Source of the DNA: an uncultured Alphaproteobacteria bacterium
GTDB taxonomy: Bacteria > Pseudomonadota > Alphaproteobacteria > Rhizobiales > Ancalomicrobiaceae
Direction: 5' to 3'
Assembly: GCA_937892955.1 (NCBI GenBank)
Contig: CALBKH010000061.1
Coordinates: 1-34,981, forward strand
DNA: 34,981 bases
Below, piece after piece: positions 24,331 through 32,079 of this stretch. The position numbers and the translations under genes are program-made. Below the pieces are notes generated by a model, which did not search any database, was not told the DNA's origin, and saw only the letters and a list, made by a program, of their open reading frames with translations. Numbering within the stretch: the stretch's first letter is position 1; the number at the start of each line of letters is the position of its first letter.

Positions 24331-25044
24331 ATGACCGATCACATCGTCAGTTCCTATGATCAGGAACTCCAGGGTCTCGCCGGCCAGATCGCCGAGATGG
24401 GCGGCATGGCCGAGGGTCTGGTGGCCGACGCCATCACCGCTCTGGTGCGCGGCGACACCGCGCTCGCCCAGAAGGTGATCCTCTCCGATCAGCGCCTCGA
24501 CCGGCTGCAGCATCAGGTCGAGGAACAGGCGATCCGCATCATCGCCAAGCGCCAGCCGATGGCTCGCGACCTGCGCGAGATCTTCGGCGCCATGCGGGTG
24601 TCGGCCGATCTCGAGCGGGTCGGCGACCTCGCCAAGAACATCGCCAAGCGTGTCGTCGCCATGGGCGGTGTCGTCCAGATCAAGCGCATCGTCATCGGCG
24701 TCGAGCATCTCTCCGAGATCGCGCTCGAGCAGTTGAAGAACGTGCTCGACAGCTACACCTCGCGCGACGCCGCCGAGGCCATGGCGGTGCGCAATCGCGA
24801 CGACCAGATCGACGCGCTCTACACCTCGCTGTTCCGCGAACTCCTCACCTACATGATGGAGGATCCGCGCAACATCACCTTCTGCACCCACCTCTTGTTC
24901 TGCGCCAAGAACGTCGAGCGCATCGGCGACCACGCCACCAACATCGCCGAGATCGTCCACTACGTGGCCACCGGCGAACAGCTTCTCGACGAGCGCCACA
25001 AGATCGACGAGACCGCGGACATGCCGCCGGTGGCACAGGGCTGA
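24331..25044 (+). CDS. phoU: Phosphate transport system regulator PhoU
   Basis: Cytoplasmic helical protein that links the Pst phosphate importer to PhoR and represses the Pho regulon when phosphate is abundant. The 237-residue product is two tandem three-helix PhoU repeats with the metal-binding ExxxD pattern: MRVSADLERVGDLAKNIAKR (residues about 89-108) in the first and KNVERIGDHATNIAEIV in the second. ATG 24331 follows GAGGAGAG at 24315-24322. phoB starts 14 bases after its stop. PhoU normally follows pstB, but no pst genes are here. Confidence 0.96.
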   Translation: MTDHIVSSYDQELQGLAGQIAEMGGMAEGLVADAITALVRGDTALAQKVILSDQRLDRLQHQVEEQAIRIIAKRQPMARDLREIFGAMRVSADLERVGDLAKNIAKRVVAMGGVVQIKRIVIGVEHLSEIALEQLKNVLDSYTSRDAAEAMAVRNRDDQIDALYTSLFRELLTYMMEDPRNITFCTHLLFCAKNVERIGDHATNIAEIVHYVATGEQLLDERHKIDETADMPPVAQG

Positions 25045-25058
25045 GACGGGGACGGGCG

Positions 25059-25760
25059 ATGGCGCGCGTGTTGATCGTCGAGGACGAGGAGGCGCTCGGT
25101 CTCCTCCTGCGCTACAACCTCGAAGCGGAGGGCTACGACGTCGAAGTCGTCACCCGCGGCGACGAGGCCGACACGCGGCTGAAGGAGTCGGTTCCCGATC
25201 TCCTCATCCTCGACTGGATGCTGCCCGGCCTCTCCGGCATCGAGCTGTGCCGCCGCCTGCGCGCCCGCCCCGAGACCGAGCGCCTGCCGATCATCATGCT
25301 CACCGCCCGTGGCGAGGAGAGCGAGCGCATCCGCGGTCTCGCCACCGGTGCCGACGACTACGTCGTCAAGCCGTTCTCGACGCCGGAACTGATGGCCCGC
25401 GCCCGCGCCATCCTGCGCCGCGCCCGCCCCGAACTCGTCTCCACCGTGTTGAAGGCCGGCGATCTCGAGATCGATCGCGAGACCCATCGGGTACGCCGGT
25501 CGGGGCGCGAGATCCATCTCGGCCCGACCGAATACCGCCTGCTCGAGTTCCTCATGCAGTCGCCCGGCCGGGTCTACTCGCGCGAGCAACTGCTCGACGG
25601 CGTGTGGGGCATGGACGTCTATGTCGACGAACGCACCGTCGACGTCCACATCGGCCGCCTGCGCAAGGCGATCAACCGCACCCGCGATCGCGACCCGATC
25701 CGTACCGTCCGCGGTTCCGGTTACGCCTTCGACGACCAGTTCACCGCCTCCGCCGGCTGA
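25059..25760 (+). CDS. phoB: Phosphate regulon response regulator PhoB
   Basis: OmpR-family response regulator that binds Pho boxes when phosphorylated. The 233-residue product has a receiver domain with acidic pocket E8/D9, phospho-acceptor D52 in LILDWMLPG, T82 in MLTARG and K104 in VVKPFS, then a winged-helix domain (about 130-227) with EYRLLEFLMQSPGRVYSREQLLDGVWG, DERTVDVHIGRLRKAI and the terminal RTVRGSGYAFD. The domain match and operon with phoU make this PhoB rather than a paralogue such as OmpR. It shares a strong terminator with convergent gcrA. Confidence 0.96.
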   Translation: MARVLIVEDEEALGLLLRYNLEAEGYDVEVVTRGDEADTRLKESVPDLLILDWMLPGLSGIELCRRLRARPETERLPIIMLTARGEESERIRGLATGADDYVVKPFSTPELMARARAILRRARPELVSTVLKAGDLEIDRETHRVRRSGREIHLGPTEYRLLEFLMQSPGRVYSREQLLDGVWGMDVYVDERTVDVHIGRLRKAINRTRDRDPIRTVRGSGYAFDDQFTASAG

Positions 25761-25813
25761 CGGTCGGCGCGGTCCGGACCCGGTCCGCCTCGCATCGCCC
25801 GCTCCCGAAACGA

Positions 25814-25847
25814 AAGAGAGCCCGGAGGATCGCCTCCGGGCTCTCTT
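25814..25847. terminator. Bidirectional terminator between phoB and gcrA
   Basis: AAGAGAGCCCGGAGG (25814-25828) pairs perfectly with 25833-25847 around loop ATCG, a 15-bp stem. It lies 54 bases after the phoB stop and 26 before the gcrA end. The A-rich and T-rich flanks are modest. Confidence 0.9.
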
Positions 25848-25872
25848 CGCGTTCGCTGCGGCCGACGGGGTC

Positions 25873-26400
25873 TCAGCCCCGCATCATCCGCCTGTCCTTG
25901 CGGCGGTCGGAGACCGGCTGATAGGCGATGCGGGCGTGGTAGCCGCAGTAGGGGATGCCGACGTCGGAGCGACGGGCGCAGAAGTGGAAGTCGGCGGCGC
26001 TCGGGTCGCCGATCGGCCACTTGCAGGTCTGCTCGTTGATCTGCAGCACCGAGGCGTTGGCGATCAACGGCTCCTCGGAGAGCGAATAGATCGCCGGCTG
26101 CGGCGCCGGCTGGGGGCGGGCGACGGGCGCGGAATCGGCCTTCAGCGCCACCGCGCCGATCGACACCGGACCGCCGGAGGCGCGTCCCGACGACGTCGCC
26201 GGCCGGCTCGCCGGCTTCTTCGGACGGGCCGCCTGCGGCTGCGGCGCCTTGGCCCGGCCGGAGAGGCCGAGACGATGCACCTTGCCGATCACCGCATTGC
26301 GGGTGACACCGCCGAGTTCACCGGCGATCTGACTGGCGGAGAGCCCTTCGCTCCACAGCTTCTTCAAGAGCTCGACCCGCTCGTCGGTCCAGGAGATCAT
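25873..26400 (-). CDS. gcrA: Cell cycle regulator GcrA
   Basis: Alphaproteobacterial sigma-70 cofactor that, in Caulobacter, activates promoters bearing CcrM-methylated GANTC sites and controls replication and division genes. The 175-residue product starts with the near-invariant SWTDERVELLKKLWSEGLS helix-turn-helix region (3-21) and NAVIGKVHRLGLSGR (35-49), followed by a Pro/Ala-rich linker (about 50-110). The C-terminal RNA polymerase-binding module has cysteines C126, C141 and C152 and H155, likely a zinc site (CKWPIGDP, FCARR, YCGYHARIAY). ATG 26400 has GAGGA five bases upstream; the frame extends upstream without conservation. Three GANTC sites and a CtrA-like motif lie upstream. Confidence 0.96.
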   Translation of the reverse strand: MISWTDERVELLKKLWSEGLSASQIAGELGGVTRNAVIGKVHRLGLSGRAKAPQPQAARPKKPASRPATSSGRASGGPVSIGAVALKADSAPVARPQPAPQPAIYSLSEEPLIANASVLQINEQTCKWPIGDPSAADFHFCARRSDVGIPYCGYHARIAYQPVSDRRKDRRMMRG

Positions 26401-26544
26401 CGCGTCCTCGCTGTCGGTGTGCGCACCCCGTCTTCGAATCCCTCTCCATCCGGAGGGATCCTCCGGTCGACGTGGGGGTTCCACGCCGGACGAACGATGG
26501 CGGGAGACTCGGGGACTGAGGGTACGCCGCACGAGATGTCGTGC

Positions 26545-26559
26545 TTAATGAAAGGTAAA
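26545..26559 (-). promoter_or_regulatory. CtrA-like site upstream of gcrA
   Basis: TTAA (26545-26548), seven bases, then TAAA (26556-26559) is one mismatch from the CtrA consensus TTAA-N7-TTAA. In Caulobacter CtrA represses gcrA, so the position is suggestive. It is about 145 bases before the gcrA ATG. Confidence 0.45.
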
Positions 26560-26732
26560 CTACACTATCCGTAGACTCGGCTTCAACCCGCCGGCCGTCG
26601 CTTTCGGTGGATGAACGATGCCTTTTCCCCAGCCTTGAGTCCGATCTGCAACAGCGGGTGCTCGACGTCTCGCCCACGCGCGCCGCGACCCTCCGCCGCC
26701 GTCGCCGCGGCGAATTCGAAGGCGCGGAAACG

Positions 26733-26762
26733 TTGACATTTCCGGCCGTTCTCCTGCATTAT
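26733..26762 (+). promoter_or_regulatory. Putative sigma-70 promoter for argD-argF
   Basis: TTGACA (26733-26738, consensus -35) and CATTAT (26757-26762) are 18 bases apart. Transcription would begin near 26769, giving about 205 bases of untranslated leader before argD. Confidence 0.55.
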
Positions 26763-26973
26763 GCGGGCGAAACCCGGTGCCGCCGTCGAGGCGGCATCGT
26801 TCGTTTTCGGCCCTCCGTTCCGTGACGTCCGGATGGGCCGTTCCAACCGAAATCGGGATGTCGGACCTCGGCGTGCCCGGTCGCGGATCTCGGCTCCTCG
26901 CATCGGGAGACGGGACCCTCCGCGCCGCCGCCGTGGATTTCGCTTTCCCGGACACGATCGCCGGAGACGTACC

Positions 26974-28182
26974 ATGACCGAGACCTCGCTCTTCTCGACC
27001 TTCGCTCGGGCCGATCTCGCCTTCGAGCGAGGCGAGGGCGTGTGGCTCGAGACCGCTTCGGGCGAGCGCTATCTCGACATGATGGCCGGCATCGCGGTCA
27101 ACGCGCTCGGCCACTGTCATCCCCATCTCGTCGCCGCCCTGAAGGATCAGGCCGAGAAGCTGTGGCACGTGTCGAACGTCTTCGCCGCGCCCCATCAGGA
27201 GCGTCTCGCCCGTCGCCTCACCGAGACCTCCTTCGCCGACCGGGTGTTCTTCACCAACTCGGGCGCCGAGGCGCTCGAATGCGCCATCAAGACGGCGCGT
27301 CGCTGGCAGTGGTCGAAGGGCCGGCCGGAGCGCTATCGGCTGATCACCTTCGAGGGCGCCTTCCACGGCCGCACGCTGGCGACCATCGCCGCCGGCGGCC
27401 AGGAGAAGTACCTCGAAGGCTTCGGCCCCAAGGTCGAAGGCTTCGACAGCGTCGAGGGTTTCGACGAGGCCGCGGTGCTCGCCGCCATCGGTCCGGAGAC
27501 CGCCGGCATCCTGATCGAGCCGATCCAGGGTGAAGGTGGCGTGCGGCCGGCGCCGGCCTCCTTCCTGTCCTGGCTGCGCAATCTCTGCGACGAACTCGAC
27601 CTGCTGCTGATCTTCGACGAGGTCCAGTGCGGCCTCGGCCGCACCGGCCACCTGTGGGCCTATCAGTCGGTCGGCGTCACCCCGGACATCCTCGCCTCGG
27701 CCAAGGGCATCGGCGGCGGCTTCCCGCTCGGCGCCTGCCTCGCCACCGAGGACGCCGCGTCCGGCATGACCGCCGGCACCCACGGCACCACCTACGGCGG
27801 CAACCAGCTCGCCATGGCGGTCGGCAACGCCGTTCTCGACGTCGTCCTCGCCCCCGGCTTCCTCGACGAGGTCAAGCAGAAGGGTCTGAAACTCAAACAG
27901 AAGCTCGCCTCGCTGGTCGATCTCCACGACGGCATCTTCGAGGAGGTGCGCGGCGACGGCCTGCTGCTCGGCCTGAAGTGCCGGGTGCCGGCGGCGCGCG
28001 CCGTCGCGGCGATGCGCGAGAGCAAGCTGCTCACCGTCGGCGCCGGCGACAACGTCGTCCGTTTCCTGCCGGCCCTGGTGGTCGGCGATGCGGAGATCGA
28101 CGAGGCGGTGGCGCGGGTCGAAGCGGCCGCCCATGCCCTGGAAAGTGGATACGGACTCGGCGAGAAGGGAGCCGCGGCGTGA
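26974..28182 (+). CDS. argD: Acetylornithine aminotransferase family protein
   Basis: PLP-dependent class III aminotransferase that converts N-acetylglutamate semialdehyde to N-acetylornithine. The 402-residue product has NSGAEALECAIK (95-106), FHGRT (130-134), the PLP-binding D215 in IFDEVQCGLGRTG and catalytic K244 in ASAKGIGGGFPLGA, then THGTTYGGNQLA. Adjacency to argF supports ArgD over other class III aminotransferases; it may also serve succinyl-diaminopimelate transamination, as E. coli ArgD does. ATG 26974 has CGGAG upstream. The stop overlaps the argF start by one base (TGATG), so the two are translationally coupled. Confidence 0.95.
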   Translation: MTETSLFSTFARADLAFERGEGVWLETASGERYLDMMAGIAVNALGHCHPHLVAALKDQAEKLWHVSNVFAAPHQERLARRLTETSFADRVFFTNSGAEALECAIKTARRWQWSKGRPERYRLITFEGAFHGRTLATIAAGGQEKYLEGFGPKVEGFDSVEGFDEAAVLAAIGPETAGILIEPIQGEGGVRPAPASFLSWLRNLCDELDLLLIFDEVQCGLGRTGHLWAYQSVGVTPDILASAKGIGGGFPLGACLATEDAASGMTAGTHGTTYGGNQLAMAVGNAVLDVVLAPGFLDEVKQKGLKLKQKLASLVDLHDGIFEEVRGDGLLLGLKCRVPAARAVAAMRESKLLTVGAGDNVVRFLPALVVGDAEIDEAVARVEAAAHALESGYGLGEKGAAA

Positions 28183-29114
28183 TGTTGAAGAGCGGTGAAC
28201 GTCATTTTCTCGATCTGACCGACGTCTCCGGCGCCGAGTTGCGCGCCATCATGGAGGAATCGAAGCGCCTGAAGAGCGTCCGCGACGGCGCCTTCGCCAA
28301 CCAGGGTCCGCTCGCCGGCAAGGTGCTGGCGATGATCTTCGAGCGTCCCTCGACCCGCACCCGCGTCTCCTTCGACGTCGGCATGCGCGAGCTCGGCGGT
28401 CAGACGGTGATGCTCACCGGCGAGGAGATGCAGCTCGGCCGCGGCGAGACCATCGCCGACACCGCCCGTGTGCTCTCCCGCTACGTCGACGCCATCATGA
28501 TCCGCATCCTCGATCACGACGCGCTGAAGGAACTGGCGGCCAACGCCACCGTGCCGGTGATCAACGGCCTGACCAAACATTCCCATCCCTGCCAGATCAT
28601 GGCCGATATCCTCACCTTCGAGGAGCATCGCGGCCCGATCGCCGGCAAGACGGTGGCCTGGACCGGCGACACCAACAACGTGCTGGCCTCGTGGATTCAC
28701 GCCGCGGCGCGCTTCGACTTCAACCTGCGCATCGCCACCCCGCCGAGCCTCGCCCCCAAGACCGACATCGTCGCCTGGGCTCGCAAGAACGGCGCTTCGG
28801 TGCACCTCACCACCGACGCCCACGAGGCGGTCGACGGCGCCGACTGCGTCGTCACCGACACCTGGGTGTCGATGGGCGACGACGAGAGCGAGCGCCGCCA
28901 CAACCTGCTGAAGCCGTTCCAGGTCAACGGACGCCTGATGGCGGCGGCCAATCAGGACGCCATCTTCATGCACTGCCTGCCCGCCCATCGCGAGGAGGAG
29001 GTGACCGAAGAGGTGATCGACGGCCCGCAGTCGGTGGTCTTCGACGAGGCGGAGAACCGCCTCCACGCCCAGAAGGGCGTGCTCGCCTGGTGTCTCGGGG
29101 CGGTCGGAGCCTGA
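28182..29114 (+). CDS. argF: Ornithine carbamoyltransferase
   Basis: Forms citrulline from ornithine and carbamoyl phosphate. The 310-residue product carries the carbamoyl-phosphate loop FERPSTRTRVSF (STRTR at 57-61), HPCQIMAD for carbamoyl phosphate, the ornithine-side DTWVSMGDD and HCLPAHR near the C-terminus. The first conserved block HFLDLTDVSGAEL begins at residue 8, supporting ATG 28182, which overlaps the argD stop. The upstream part of the open frame runs inside argD in another register and is not coding. A terminator-like stem follows before hslO. Confidence 0.97.
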   Translation: MLKSGERHFLDLTDVSGAELRAIMEESKRLKSVRDGAFANQGPLAGKVLAMIFERPSTRTRVSFDVGMRELGGQTVMLTGEEMQLGRGETIADTARVLSRYVDAIMIRILDHDALKELAANATVPVINGLTKHSHPCQIMADILTFEEHRGPIAGKTVAWTGDTNNVLASWIHAAARFDFNLRIATPPSLAPKTDIVAWARKNGASVHLTTDAHEAVDGADCVVTDTWVSMGDDESERRHNLLKPFQVNGRLMAAANQDAIFMHCLPAHREEEVTEEVIDGPQSVVFDEAENRLHAQKGVLAWCLGAVGA

Positions 29115-29159
29115 TACCCTCGCAATGCCGGGGGCGACGCCCCATATCGACGCCAATCC

Positions 29160-29201
29160 GAGCCGGCCGGCCTCGTGACGAGGAGGCCGGCTCGCTTCTT
29201 T
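29160..29201 (+). terminator. Probable terminator between argF and hslO
   Basis: GAGCCGGCC (29160-29168) pairs with GGCCGGCTC (29185-29193), and an inner CCTCGT/ACGAGG stem adds stability; GCTTCTTT follows. It would separate argDF transcription from hslO, at least partly. Confidence 0.7.
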
Positions 29202-29220
29202 CCGTGAGCCCGAGACCGAC

Positions 29221-30192
29221 ATGAGCGACACCGCCGCCCTCGACACCGTCCTGCCCTTCGCCGTGCCCGAGCTCGACGTGCGCGGCCGTGTCGTCCACCT
29301 CGGCCCCGCCCTCGATGCCATCCTCGCCCGCCACGCCTATCCCGAGCCGGTCGCCCGCCTCCTCGCCGAGGCGATCGCGCTGACGGCACTGATCGGCACC
29401 TCGCTCAAGTTCCAGGGCCGCTTCACCGTCCAGACCCGCACCGACGGTCCGGTGTCGATGCTGGTGGTCGATTTCCAGACGCCCGACGGCATCCGCGCCT
29501 ATGCCAGCTTCGACGCCACCGCGGTCACCGCCGCCATCGCCGAGGGTCGCGCCGCGCCGGCCGACCTGCTCGGCCGCGGCCACCTCGCCATGACCATCGA
29601 CCAGGGCGGCGCGATGAAGCCCTATCAGGGCGTCGTCGTCCTCGACCACACCAGCCTCGAGGAAGTCGCCCACGTCTGGTTCACCCAGTCCGAACAGATC
29701 CCGACCCGCGTGCGTCTCGCCGTCGCCGAGGTGTTGACCCGCGACGGCGGCGGCGCGGCCCGCCACACCTGGCGCGCCGGCGGTCTGCTGCTGCAGTTCC
29801 TCCCCGAGAGCGAGGACCGCGTCCGCACCCGCGACCTCCACCCCGGCGACGCGCCGGAGGGTCACGAGGCCCACCACGTCGAACCGGACGAGGCCTGGGC
29901 CGAGGCCGAAGCCCTCGTCGCCACGGTCGAAGACGTCGAACTGACCGATCCGGAGGTCTCGGCCGAGCGGTTGCTCTACCGCCTCTTCCACGAACGCGGC
30001 GCCAGGGTCTTCGACCGCCAACCTGTGGTCGAACGCTGCCGTTGCTCGCGCGAGCGCGTCGCCGGCATGCTCGCCCAGTTCACCGCCGAGCAGGTCCACG
30101 ACATGACCGTCGACGGCCACATCTCCGTCACCTGCGAATTCTGCTCGGCGAAATACGACTTCGATCCGAAGGACATCCGCCCGGCGGAATGA
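29221..30192 (+). CDS. hslO: Redox-regulated chaperone Hsp33
   Basis: Cytoplasmic holdase activated by oxidative unfolding, which protects proteins under peroxide or bleach stress. The 323-residue product has the N-terminal core (VLPFAVPELDVRGRVVHLGP, ALTALIGTSLKFQGRFTVQ, GRGHLAMTIDQG) and the C-terminal zinc switch with the arrangement CxC-N29-CxxC: C273 and C275 in ERCRCSRERV, C305 and C308 in TCEFCSAKYDF. All four redox cysteines are intact, so it should be functional. It follows argF in many Rhizobiales. Its stop is only seven bases from the end of the convergent EamA pseudogene. Confidence 0.96.
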   Translation: MSDTAALDTVLPFAVPELDVRGRVVHLGPALDAILARHAYPEPVARLLAEAIALTALIGTSLKFQGRFTVQTRTDGPVSMLVVDFQTPDGIRAYASFDATAVTAAIAEGRAAPADLLGRGHLAMTIDQGGAMKPYQGVVVLDHTSLEEVAHVWFTQSEQIPTRVRLAVAEVLTRDGGGAARHTWRAGGLLLQFLPESEDRVRTRDLHPGDAPEGHEAHHVEPDEAWAEAEALVATVEDVELTDPEVSAERLLYRLFHERGARVFDRQPVVERCRCSRERVAGMLAQFTAEQVHDMTVDGHISVTCEFCSAKYDFDPKDIRPAE

Positions 30193-30199
30193 GCCGGCC

Positions 30200-31102
30200 T
30201 CACTTCGCCGGCGATCGGCGCGGGGCGGTCATGGCGACCACGCTCGCGACCACCGCGACGAGACCGATCCAGGCCGTCGGTTGCAGCCGTTCGCCGAGGA
30301 AGACGGCGCCGATGGCGACCCCGATCGGTACCCGCAGGTAGGCCTGCGCCGTCGTCCCGACGGTGCCGAGCGTCCGGATCAGGCGGAAATAGAGCGTGAA
30401 GGCGAGGGCGGTCGACGCCACCGCGAGCACCACCAGCGCCGTGAGCGACGCGGAGGAGGGCGAGATCGTCCACGGCCGTTCGACCACCACGGCGAGCGGG
30501 ACCAGCGCCGCCGTGCCGACGATCAGCGTTCCGGCCGCCGGCACCATCGGGTCTTGCCCGTGGAAGCGCTTGCCCCAGATCGCCGCACCGGCATAGCAGA
30601 TCGACGCCACCACGATCGCCAGATCGGCCACCACCTCGCGCCCGATCCCCGCCACCGCATCGCCGCCGACGATGAGGACGATGCCGGCGAGCCCGATGGC
30701 GACGCCGACCGCCGATCAATGGTCGACCCGCTCGTGGCGGGTGATCGTCGCGGTGATCAGGAAGGCGAAGATCGGCGTCGTGGCGTTGAGGATCACCGCC
30801 GGCCCGGCTTCGATCGTCTGTTCCGCCCAGGCGATCAGGGTGAAGGGCACGACGCTGTTGAGACCCGCCTGGACGGCGAAGTATCTCCAGGTGGCGCGGT
30901 TGCGCGGCATCGCGATGCCGCGGTGGGCGAGAACGAGCCAGAGCACCGCCCCGGCGGTCGCCGTCCGCGCCGCGATGAAGGTGATCGGCGGGATCGTCTC
31001 CACGCCGATGCGGATCAGCGTGTAGGAACCGCCCCACAGGGTCGCGAGCAGGAGCAGGAGGAGGAGTTCGCGCGGTCGCGAAACGGCGGCGGATTCGGTC
31101 AT
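30200..31102 (-). pseudogene. EamA/DMT-family permease interrupted by an in-frame TGA
   Basis: The reading frame from ATG 31102 to the stop at 30200 encodes a 10-TM EamA (drug/metabolite) exporter of normal length, about 300 codons, but is broken by TGA at 30718-30716. Before it the protein reads LLLATLWGGSYTLIRIGVETIPP through ATITRHERVDH; after it, in the same frame, SAVGVAIGLAGIVLIVGG continues into the second EamA repeat (ICYAGAAIWGKRF, VPIGVAIGAVFLGE). The position of the stop corresponds to the variable inter-repeat region where Trp or Arg often follows the ERL/ERV motif, so a single-base change such as TGG to TGA would explain it. GAGG lies upstream of ATG 31102. Function, if any, would be small-molecule export. 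Confidence 0.88.
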
Positions 31103-31134
31103 GGGAGCCTCGATCTCGAAGAACACCGGCCCTG

Positions 31135-31170
31135 ATACGAAATTCGGAGGAATCCATCCGAATTTCGTAT
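31135..31170. repeat. Perfect 14-bp palindrome E1 upstream of the ArsR-type gene
   Basis: ATACGAAATTCGGA (31135-31148) and TCCGAATTTCGTAT (31157-31170) flank an eight-base spacer. It lies between the divergent EamA and ArsR-type genes, so it could be an operator as well as a dispersed repeat; its core recurs at 21892-21921. Confidence 0.75.
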
Positions 31171-31174
31171 TCCG

Positions 31175-31213
31175 CTCGTCGAAGAGCCCGTCCGAACAAG
31201 GGCTTTCGACGAG
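31175..31213. repeat. Second stem-loop E2 upstream of the ArsR-type gene
   Basis: CTCGTCGAAGAGCCC (31175-31189) pairs with GGGCTTTCGACGAG (31200-31213) except for one bulged G, around a ten-base loop. It adjoins E1 directly. Confidence 0.65.
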
Positions 31214-31341
31214 TAGGATCCGGCATCGCGCAGCGATTTGCGGGATCCCGTATGAATAGTCCGCGCCCACACCGCGATGTTTCGGCCGGGACCGAAGCGT
31301 CGCCGGCTGACGGTGCCGAGCGATCGGTCTATCGTGGCGCG

Positions 31342-32079
31342 ATGATCGAGGTCGTCGCCCCCACCACCGTCGCCTTCGCCTCCGCCAACACCGTCGCCGA
31401 GGTCGCCGCGGCGATCGGCGATCCGGTGCGCGCCGCCATGCTGATGGCGCTGATGGACGGTCGCGCCCGCACCGCCGGAGAACTCGCCGTCCTCGGCGGC
31501 ATCACCGCCCAGACCGCCAGCGGCCACCTCGCCCGCATGGTCGAGGCCGGGTTGGTCGTGGCCGAGAAGCAGGGGCGTCACCGCTACGTCCGGCTCGTCG
31601 ATCCGGCCGTCGCCGCGGCGTTGGAATCGCTGATGGCGGTCGCCGCGATCGCCCCGCCGCGCCATCGGCCGACCGGCCCGTCCGACGCCGCTCTGCGTGA
31701 GGCTCGCACCTGCTGGGACCACCTCGCCGGCCGTCTCGGCGTCGCCCTCGCCGACGCCCTGGCCCGTGACGGCCGGGTCGTTCTCGCCGACGGCGCCGCG
31801 CTGGTCACGGACGTCGGCGAAGCCTTCTTCTGCGACTTCGGCGTCGATCTCGGTCGGCCTCCGGCGGCGAGCCGCCGACCGCTCTGTCGCGCCTGCCTCG
31901 ACTGGAGCGAACGTCGCCCCCATCTCGGTGGCCGGTTGGGCGCGGCTCTCCTCGACCGCTTTCTCGAACTCGGTTGGCTGGTTCCCGGCCCGCGCGATCG
32001 GGCGCTGCGTCTCACGCCACCAGGCCGAAGCGGTTTCGCCGAGAGCTTCGGCGTCGAGGTCAGCCGAGCGCCAACTTGA
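31342..32079 (+). CDS. ArsR-type winged-helix transcriptional regulator, long form
   Basis: DNA-binding regulator of about 245 residues. The winged helix (about 18-88) reads EVAAAIGDPVRAAMLMALMDG, TAGELAVLGGITAQTASGHLARMVEAGLV, KQGRHRYVRL, the ArsR/HTH_20 pattern. The C-terminal half is larger than in classical ArsR and carries cysteines C in FFCDFGVD and a CxxC pair in RPLCRACLDWSERRPHLGG, which might bind metal or sense redox. ATG 31342 places the domain near the N-terminus; ATG 31252 (30 residues longer, GCGGGA upstream) is a real alternative. It is divergent from the EamA permease gene, the classic layout of a regulator and its target. Its 3' end overlaps TauE by 20 bases. Confidence 0.88.
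   Translation: MIEVVAPTTVAFASANTVAEVAAAIGDPVRAAMLMALMDGRARTAGELAVLGGITAQTASGHLARMVEAGLVVAEKQGRHRYVRLVDPAVAAALESLMAVAAIAPPRHRPTGPSDAALREARTCWDHLAGRLGVALADALARDGRVVLADGAALVTDVGEAFFCDFGVDLGRPPAASRRPLCRACLDWSERRPHLGGRLGAALLDRFLELGWLVPGPRDRALRLTPPGRSGFAESFGVEVSRAPT

Larger units (their letters stand above)
26401..26973. other. Divergent intergenic region gcrA / argD
   Basis: A 573-base gap with regulatory signals but no gene. It contains GANTC sites at 26436, 26506 and 26574, a small stem CCGGAGG/CCTCCGG near 26449-26465 in the gcrA leader, a CtrA-like motif (26545-26559) and a good promoter for argD (26733-26762). The argD frame stays open back to 26761 but those residues are not conserved. Confidence 0.6.

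Noticed and set aside
30196..31102. Frameshift or two separate genes for the EamA region
   Set aside because: The two halves lie in the same frame with exactly 20 sense codons between the stop and the next start candidate, and both parts belong to one EamA protein.
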